Source: Daldinia sp. FL1419
Lineage: Eukaryota; Ascomycota; Sordariomycetes; Xylariales; Hypoxylaceae
Direction: 5' to 3'
DNA: 64,000 nt
Assembly (NCBI GenBank): GCA_025201765.1
Contig: MU623341.1
Span: forward strand, 1 to 64,000
The position numbers were made by a program, and so were the translations under genes. The notes below the pieces were generated by a model. The model was not told the DNA's origin and searched no databases. It saw nothing but the letters and a program-made list of their open reading frames with translations. Below, piece by piece: positions 58,301 through 64,000 of this stretch (its first letter is position 1; the number at the start of each line of letters is the position of its first letter).

Positions 58301-59628
58301 CTCAGTTCAGAGCAAATATGTTAAACGTTATTTCGAAGCAAACACCACATGCTGCGCAAATCATCGACATAGCCATAAATCGCGCGCGAGGTTTATCAGT
58401 CCAGACTAGTGTTCCTCCCGGTTTCGAATCAGTAGAGAAAACATTAATCAATGCAGTTTCGAATATGATTACCGAAATGCAGTCGAAACGACAGCAACAG
58501 GCGGCTTCTGCCTCTCCCGCACCGGCCTTAGCGAATGCTGCGAAGTCAACGCCAACCCCAAGCGCGCCAACGCAAAGTCCAGCGCCTGCGGCCACTCTCG
58601 AAGCCGAAATACAGCGTAGAATTAGAAACTTCAGGGGTACCATGGTCGTCGCTCTTAAGAAGAAGACAGAACAGGCGGAGGCTATCGTAGACTTGGCTAT
58701 AAATCGAGCCCAAGGTTTGCCGAATGCTGGTCCAATTCAAGGTTGGGAGGAGGCAGATAGATTAATGGTCAAATCCGTCACGCAGATAATCGCAGATGCA
58801 CGCAGAGCGCATAACCTCCAGATACAACCTCCACCCTCTGGGGCAACTCAAGCAACGCAACAAACTCCGCGACAAGCTCCGTCAGCATCGCCAGCTCCAA
58901 CCCAGCCCCCGACTCCTACAACAGGGACCACTCAGACTAGCCAGAGTGCAGTACCAAATGTAGCCTCTCAAACTACCTCAACAACTATTACACGTACAAC
59001 GCCATCAGTTTCTCGTCCCGGTGTCTCAATCCAACGCCCAACCCCGATGGGTATTCCACGCCCAGGGGTTAGCTCGATATCTCGGCCTTCTATCACTCGC
59101 AAGGAGTCAATAAGTGCGCCAAGTTTGTCAAGTCCAAGCATATCGGCAGCACCAATGCACAATGTATCCAGTCCGGCGCCGCCGAGTGCAGGCGTAGTCG
59201 ATCAAATCGCGGGACAGAAGCGACCACATGATGACGCATTCAACCACAACCAGGGAAGTGTTGATAGATCGGAGCCGGTCAAAGCTCCTACGCCTAATAT
59301 GTCGACTCCAGCACTACCTAGCGCAGGCGTCGTAGATCAAATTGGGCAGAAAAGTTTACGAGAGGACGGGCCTGCCAGTAGTAATGGAGGTGTTGCCCAA
59401 CATGAGCCACCTAGCAAGACTATCGCACCCGCACCTATACCCGCGCCCGTATCCGCTCCTGTACCTCCGCCTGTACCAGTGCCCAATATATGCAGCCCCG
59501 CGCCACCCAGTGCGGGTGTCGTCGATCAGATAGCCGGCCAAAAGAGGAATTTGGACGAAGGGCCTGGAAATTCGGGATCAGAACAGCCCGATGCTAAGAA
59601 GCCTGCCCTGTCATCGCCCTCAATCTGA
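55399..59628 (+). CDS. FHL1: Forkhead transcription factor with FHA domain, Fhl1-like
   Basis: Yeast Fhl1 sits on ribosomal protein gene promoters and recruits Ifh1 through its FHA domain. The single exon encodes 1409 residues. The FHA-like region spans residues 247-470: it opens with ARIEFADSVFQMTTYAVIIGRD and closes with GISRQHLKIEF and LHKNGFFCDD, with a long charged insert between, as in Fhl1. A Glu/Gly repeat lies at 525-554. Two AT-hook-like sites follow (PRRRGPGRPPKDG and RPVGRPRKNP). The forkhead domain is at about residues 710-784 (NYGVLIDEALTNGPPDGLTL, GWESSVRHNLIGN). The C-terminal half is Pro/Gln/Ser-rich but contains two similar helical blocks of about 75 residues (958-1034 and 1065-1140) and three copies of PSAGVVDQI(A)GQK. 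The gene is in the same window as eL42, a class of gene Fhl1 controls in yeast, but 22 kb away. Confidence 0.93.
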   Translation: MTSSIAAVTHSGHQPVAHGSPPPSVPPAADPDPASAAPTAPTAPVTTSDANAPISFPVQQDNYREDVQETHSMPSPPTVSPLSTPAATQVNIGDNDDVPDLSTGPLPATNGAPELSSAVHLASANLGIATDTFPMKLDPTRIPDNTQRSRSQVEAVATTDPEPAGMDYSSRNISSNLRHTQGTVQPNAYMMNIAQSSSTLFQNQGPSIVAPSEVSLQASFTPQESDAVTTSGDHTSTSASQKLESFARIEFADSVFQMTTYAVIIGRDQRAMDQARRDEKRELSYRRKVEENARNGLPPPTPLNVDRGKFSKSYVSEEGGMLGPESDGEDNVRPVKKRRPSSANRSHNGDDDAQSDHVKSNRQYVSHTPGAAAVDLGTLQPSPSHIPFVGIHSPGPDIASKTRGISRQHLKIEFNEKKGVFEAVALHKNGFFCDDTHYGLDDPVTLRSGDRLQIKDVEFTFILNGVQLGKTGGEEYHEEETSSKRMSIGGKEMSFDFEHSDHENFRDTSEELSEIENIPTPVVGSDEGDGEGEGGGEGEGENDGEGEGEGEEGDDQGMTELQSDELDESHLSMLTSTEVHDMSQSQLMNPDIPRRRGPGRPPKDGIMSKRERRLLKKQMQETSKKTIPQELQGQNEKIKRPVGRPRKNPAPEDGEKPEKRKYNKRRPREEGEEGSDAERRAREKKEKKVRPKSPPLELRKEDFTEEQLQKPTKNYGVLIDEALTNGPPDGLTLKQIYKRIMSKYPWFYFSAETKGWESSVRHNLIGNEAFKKAEGTGLWSRVPGVELDAGKKRKASSPDRQLGSAHLHSQLSAQYYQNGSYLPSGSYNYGHNVSHYTNDAKQMSMGYHPATSQPPQSLSVPSSQPVVQPIYSTQTPAPAQLPPGYLARQSNNAQQSTYSSPYAKPAPQPNIPVKSEAPAVQNPHALPAAPIQQPVAQPSLQHQPPQTPGIPEGTVRPHLSPEIERAIAQFRANMLNVISKQTPHAAQIIDIAINRARGLSVQTSVPPGFESVEKTLINAVSNMITEMQSKRQQQAASASPAPALANAAKSTPTPSAPTQSPAPAATLEAEIQRRIRNFRGTMVVALKKKTEQAEAIVDLAINRAQGLPNAGPIQGWEEADRLMVKSVTQIIADARRAHNLQIQPPPSGATQATQQTPRQAPSASPAPTQPPTPTTGTTQTSQSAVPNVASQTTSTTITRTTPSVSRPGVSIQRPTPMGIPRPGVSSISRPSITRKESISAPSLSSPSISAAPMHNVSSPAPPSAGVVDQIAGQKRPHDDAFNHNQGSVDRSEPVKAPTPNMSTPALPSAGVVDQIGQKSLREDGPASSNGGVAQHEPPSKTIAPAPIPAPVSAPVPPPVPVPNICSPAPPSAGVVDQIAGQKRNLDEGPGNSGSEQPDAKKPALSSPSI

Positions 59629-60984
59629 TATGCAAAGAGGATGACTTACTGTGGAAGCTATATGGCCTTGTACTATTTACTTTGAGTAATGGTTGTACGG
59701 TGAAGATTGATACCCTTTAGGAAATTGGAAATTATTAGCCTTTGTTTCCACTACTTCTCATCCTTATCCATCCACCGCTTCTTCCTAAACTAGCTGCCGA
59801 ATCTACTAAGTGGATTTTTGGTATACTCGAACTGCAGAACCGCGGCGCCGTTCTGGAGGATAGCAGGCGGTGAAGACCCGAGCCAGACTAGACCAGACCA
59901 GACCAAGTAGGCGGTATTTTTCAACGATTCACGAGATATAAACTTTGTCACCAACTTTACCATATTTTCCTCCTCTTCTACTAGGAAGCACAGCATGGAC
60001 GGACAGGTATTAATACGGGATAGAGCGTACATATCTATTTAATACCAGTGGAAGAGTCCCATGTAAAATTGAACAGAGAGGTTGGCAAGCATATAAGTAC
60101 TTACTCTGTACGGGATAATGTATTTGCCAGTAGTACCTAAGTAGATCGCTTCTTTCTCTTGTTTTGGAGGTAAACACCGGGCTTACTGCACTCGCACTCA
60201 TCATACCCGTTCTATCTATTCAAGTAGAAGAACCTAAACAGCAACCGGTGGCCAGAACCCGGTAATCGATATTTCGATACTGGAAAGAGGGAAAGAGGAG
60301 GGAAGAGGCTTGAGGCGATGCCGCACCTAATGTTTTGTGTAGTAGGTATGTAACCTATGGAACTACTGCGATGATATAGGCACAGGTGGAAGAGATACGG
60401 AAGCTAGAAGGAGGAATGAAGAAGATGAATGAAGAAGATGAATGAAGAAGATAAATGTAGGAGAGTTTCTGGATGGAACGCAAAGCATGGCGGCTCGAGG
60501 AGAATCGAATAGAGTAGGACGCATAATAATGCTAGTTCACTAGGAAGGCAAGTCAGTTGAAGGTAGCGGATCAATAATTTTTATAACTCCTAATTTGGGT
60601 GTATCACTCGGGACATGTTTTGGAAGTCGTTTGACTAAAACCCCTCCTAAGATGCCTGGTGAAAATACTCGACAAGCTATCGGGTAACATCTACGCGAGT
60701 CAGTTAATACTTGAGCTGATCGTCCCTGTTATAGAAAACTAATTGTATCGCGACGTCTACAAAGTACCAAGACGAATACGCGAATCATAATGTCAAGTGA
60801 ACTGTCTTATGACCTATCTTACTATGTAGGGCGTGTCTAAATCACAGTAGTTAATGCTGTGGTATATACTACTGTTGAAGGTATTATGTATAATAAACGC
60901 CGGCCCTCGAGTCGCCGTATCTAGTATGCTCCCTTGGCCCGATGCTCCTACGTGGTTGAATCCGTTGAAGCTACCTAGATGTAT

Positions 60985-60985
<1 letters not shown>
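59629..60985. other. Convergent intergenic with a 13-bp minisatellite
   Basis: This is the 3' flank of the Fhl1-like gene. A 13-bp unit GAATGAAGAAGAT repeats three times at 60414-60452. No gene is seen. Confidence 0.5.
60414..60452. repeat. 13-bp tandem repeat, three copies
   Basis: Three perfect copies of GAATGAAGAAGAT lie in non-coding DNA. Confidence 0.85.
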
Positions 60986-61048
<63 letters not shown>

Positions 61049-61205
61049 CGGGGGGGGGGGGGGCGGGGGGGGGGGTGGTGATGGTGGTNNNNNNNNNNGG
61101 CCTTGTTGGTGCCGTTTTTTTTTGGCTCCTTTGGCCGGATGTTCCTTCTTTTTTTTTTTTTTTAAAAAATTTTTTTTTTTTAGCCCCCCCCCCCCCCCCC
61201 CCCCC
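60986..61205. other. Assembly gap with poly-G, poly-T and poly-C flanks
   Basis: A run of 63 G (60986-61048), broken afterwards by single C bases, is followed by ten N at 61089-61098. T-runs and a C-run of about 20 (to about 61205) come next. This pattern is typical of low-quality read ends joined at a gap, and not of natural sequence. The frames that cross it should not be treated as genes. True length and content here are unknown. Confidence 0.9.
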
Positions 61206-61304
61206 GTCTAATTGGTTGAACCCTACTCGTGACACATCTATCCTAACTTTTGTTGGTTTGATAAGTGTGTAGAAATTATACACGAATATCTAACTAGCTA
61301 GCGT

Positions 61305-64000
61305 TTAGAATAGCCCGTCAATTTCGCCCGTTTCAGTATCAACATCGACATTCAAGTAGCCCGGGGCAGTGGGCAGACCAGGAATTGTCTGGATGTCAGC
61401 AGCAAGCGCGTATCTATTAAAAAAATTAGTTGACGATCGATGATTTTTGAAAGGATCTGCTAATAAACCTACAGGTATCCCGCACCTGCGGCCATTCTTA
61501 CGTCCCTAATCGGGACGGTAAAACCGGTTGGGGCACCTTTGAGCTCCGGGTCATGGGAGAGCGAATATTGCGTCTTGGCGATGCATATTGGAAGATTTCC
61601 AAAGCCCTGTTTCGTGTATGTATCGATCTTCTTTTGGGCGAGTTCACTAAATTCGACAGTAGACGCGCCGTACATTTTCTGGCAGATAGCCTCCATGCGT
61701 TGCTCGATGGTGCCCTCACCCACATCGTACAATAGCTTGAAGTCTTTGGGCTTCTCAGAAGCAGCGATGACTCCCTTGGCAAGATCCACAGCACCCTTAC
61801 CACCTTCAGCCCAGTGGTTCGCTAAAATCGCGTCTTCGGCACCGGCAGCAATGGCCTCTTCTCGTAGGGCAACAATCTCAGCATCCGTATCGGTGGCAAA
61901 TTTATTGATGGCAACCACGACGGGGCAACCGTAAGTCTTGGCGTTCTCAATATGCTTCTTGAGGTTCACGCAGCCTTTTCGGAGGATCTCTACATTCTCC
62001 TGCTTATACACAGGGTCCAATGGCGCACCAGGAGCAATAGGCGGGCCACCACCGTGTACCTTCAAAGCACGGACTGTAGCAACTATGACGACTACGTCAG
62101 GTACTAGGCCAGAAGCACGGCACTTGATGTTGAAGAATCGTTCACCCCCCATAGTGAAGTCAAAACCGGCTTCAGTAACGGCGAATCCAGCCTTAGCGTG
62201 GTGGTCCTCGTCGGGCTCTGTGCCTGCTAGCTTGAGTGCCATCTTGTCGGCAAGGATGGAGCTGTTTCCAATGCTGATATTAGCAAAAGGACCAGCATGC
62301 ACGAAGACAGGCGTTCCTTCTAATGTCTGCATCAAGTTTGGCTTGATGGCGTCCTTCATGAGGGCCGTCAATGCACCTCCGGCTCCTATATCATCGCAAG
62401 TAACCGGGTCTCCTGACCTCGACGTAGCAACGACCATTCGGCCTAGTCTTTCTCGCATATCGGCAAGACTCGTGCTCATTGCGAGAATGGCCATACACTC
62501 GCTAGCGACGGATATATCGAATCCAGTATCCCGGCTCTGTCCCTTTTCGGTTGGTGCTACGCCAACAGTGATACCGCGCAAGTGGCGGTCGTTCACATCT
62601 AACACACGCCTCCAAGTAATAGTCTCTGGGTCGATATCTAGTCTAGCAAACCGGCGGATTTCATCCTCGGTGAGCTCGTTAGGGTCAGTTTTATTAATTC
62701 CTAACTTCTTTAATCGGCGGAACATGACAGGGGCAAAAGTCCTCTTTCCGTTCTTCGTCGGCACCAATCTCCGGTAAAGGGGGCCATCCTTCTGTGTATT
62801 CTCGTGGAACATGCGAGTCTCGATAGCGGCGGCGAGAAGGTTGTTCGCTGCGGTAATAGCATGTATATCACCGGTTAAGTGCAAGTTGAACTCATCCATA
62901 GGTATGACTTGGCTATATCCACCGCCAGCTGCACCTCCCTTGATACCAAAGGTAGGGCCTTGGCTAGGTTGTCGTACGTTGGCGAAGGTAATTCGACCCA
63001 AATGTGCTCCCAATGCTTGGGCCAAGCCCATAGTTGTGGTGGACTTTCCCTCGCCTAACGGTGTGGGAGTGATACCCGTAACCACGACATACCGACCATT
63101 TGTTCGGTGCTCTAGGCGCTTCAGTAAAGTGAGGTCTACCTTGGCTTTGTACGCGCCGTAGGGTTCTAGCTCGTGGTGCGCAATGCCGATTTCTTCTGCG
63201 ACTCGTGTAATAGGTTTCGGTGGCTGCGATCTTGAAACCTCGATATCCGAAGGGACTGGAGTACGCAGGTTGAGAGGAAGCGGCACAATACGCCTTTGCT
63301 TCTGTCGCTCGAAATACATTGTAGTTGCATTGACGACATTTTGCAATAGCATAGCGACCGTCATGGGTCCAACGCCACCAGGAACTGGTGTGATATAGGA
63401 AGCAACCTGGGAAGCCGACTCGAATTCTACGTCACCTACCAGCCGTTGACCCGACTTCTTAGATGCATCGGGGATGTAGTTCGTCCCTACATCGATGACT
63501 ACGGCGCCTTGCTTGAGCCATTCTCCTTTCACGAAGGCCGGCTGGCCAATAGCGGCAACGACGATATCTGCCTTCTTTAACTTTTCTTCGATGCCCTCAG
63601 TTTTGGAGTGACAGACGGTGACGGTTGCATCAGCGTTCTTCAGCAAGTAACTAACCGGACTACCGACGATATCACTTCGTCCAAGAACCACAGCATCCTT
63701 GCCTTTCAAGTCCACACCTGCTTCCTCTAGGAGAACCATGACTCCCTTAGGAGTGCAGGGGATGAAGTATGGGTGGCCACCCTTCTTGGCGAGCTCGCCA
63801 ATGTTTGTAGTACCGAAACCATCGACATCTTTCTCATCTGCGACGGCAGAAGTAATGGTGTACTCGTCGATGTGCTTGGGCAAGGGCAGCTGGACTAGGA
63901 TACCAGATACGGTGGAGTCATTATTGAGGACGTGTAGCTGTGCCAAGAGCTCGGCCTCGGTAATATCCTCAGGGAAATGCAGGAGTCCGCAGGTGATATT
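61305..64000 (-). CDS. C1-tetrahydrofolate synthase (trifunctional), 5' end cut by the window
   Basis: This enzyme joins methylene-THF dehydrogenase, methenyl-THF cyclohydrolase and formyl-THF synthetase and feeds one-carbon units to purine, Met and formyl-Met synthesis. The last exon is 61413-61305 ([19 protein letters not shown] to DGLF, stop 61307-61305). The long exon before it runs from 61473 to beyond 64000, open to the edge ([12 protein letters not shown]). The dehydrogenase/cyclohydrolase part shows [37 protein letters not shown] and [16 protein letters not shown]. The synthetase part shows the ATP loop [36 protein letters not shown] and [16 protein letters not shown]. The family is certain. 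The start is missing, so a mitochondrial (MIS1-like) or cytosolic (ADE3-like) location cannot be told. Confidence 0.97.

Noticed and set aside
60854..61283. Poly-Gly and poly-Pro open frames
   Set aside because: They are artefacts of homopolymers around the N gap.
1..64000. CRISPR arrays, bacterial operons, riboswitches or rRNA genes
   Set aside because: No regular repeat-spacer pattern or rRNA-like sequence was seen; gene structure is that of a fungal nucleus.

Overview
This window looks like nuclear DNA of a filamentous ascomycete (Pezizomycotina, probably Sordariomycetes). The genes carry short GT-AG introns of mostly 40-110 bp, often with CTAAC/CTAAT-type branch sites. The families are fungal: MFS exporters, a DUF3405 protein, an Fhl1-type forkhead factor, a DNMT5-type methyltransferase and a MOT1-type molybdate carrier. 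I could not place it to genus. About 18 protein genes are supported. Exon borders are my own reading of frames and splice motifs; no transcript data were available.

Layout. 0.6-2.7 kb: patatin-like protein (+). 4.8-6.3 kb: membrane-anchored fucose-lectin-like protein (+). 6.9-9.0 kb: MFS transporter (-). 10.0-10.7 kb: glutamine-amidotransferase-like protein (-). 12.3-14.7 kb: secreted protein of four repeated modules (+). 15.2-17.8 kb: two proline-rich proteins (-). 18.5-19.4 kb: ureidoglycolate lyase (+). 20.2-27.35 kb: DNMT5-type DNA methyltransferase/SNF2 ATPase (-), with one in-frame TAG between its halves. 28.63-29.10 kb: a miniature LTR element in the DNMT5 upstream region. 30.7-32.2 kb: 2H phosphoesterase (+). 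33.0-33.8 kb: ribosomal protein eL42 (-). 35.5-37.3 kb: second MFS transporter (+). 37.3-41.9 kb: no gene seen. 41.9-44.3 kb: DUF3405 protein (+). 46.4-47.8 kb: SAP-like membrane protein (-). 49.0-51.1 kb: cytochrome P450 (-). 52.6-53.9 kb: molybdate transporter (+). 55.4-59.6 kb: Fhl1-like factor (+). 61.3 kb to the edge: C1-tetrahydrofolate synthase (-), cut by the window end.

There is no operon logic and no biosynthetic backbone gene, so the P450 and MFS genes do not form an evident metabolite cluster. The genes mix housekeeping functions (eL42, C1-THF synthase, ureidoglycolate lyase, Fhl1) with surface or secreted functions (lectin-like protein, repeat protein, DUF3405) and transport.

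The points most worth following are: (1) the DNMT5 locus, where methyltransferase and RING/SNF2 halves lie in one frame broken only by a TAG; (2) a 464-bp TRIM-like element with identical 65-bp LTRs and a perfect 5-bp target duplication, about 1.3 kb upstream of the DNMT5 start; (3) a secreted four-module protein whose exons match the modules, with phase-2 introns; (4) a patatin-like protein with Gly where the catalytic Ser is expected. The region around 61.0-61.2 kb (poly-G, 10 N, poly-T, poly-C) is a poor-quality assembly join.
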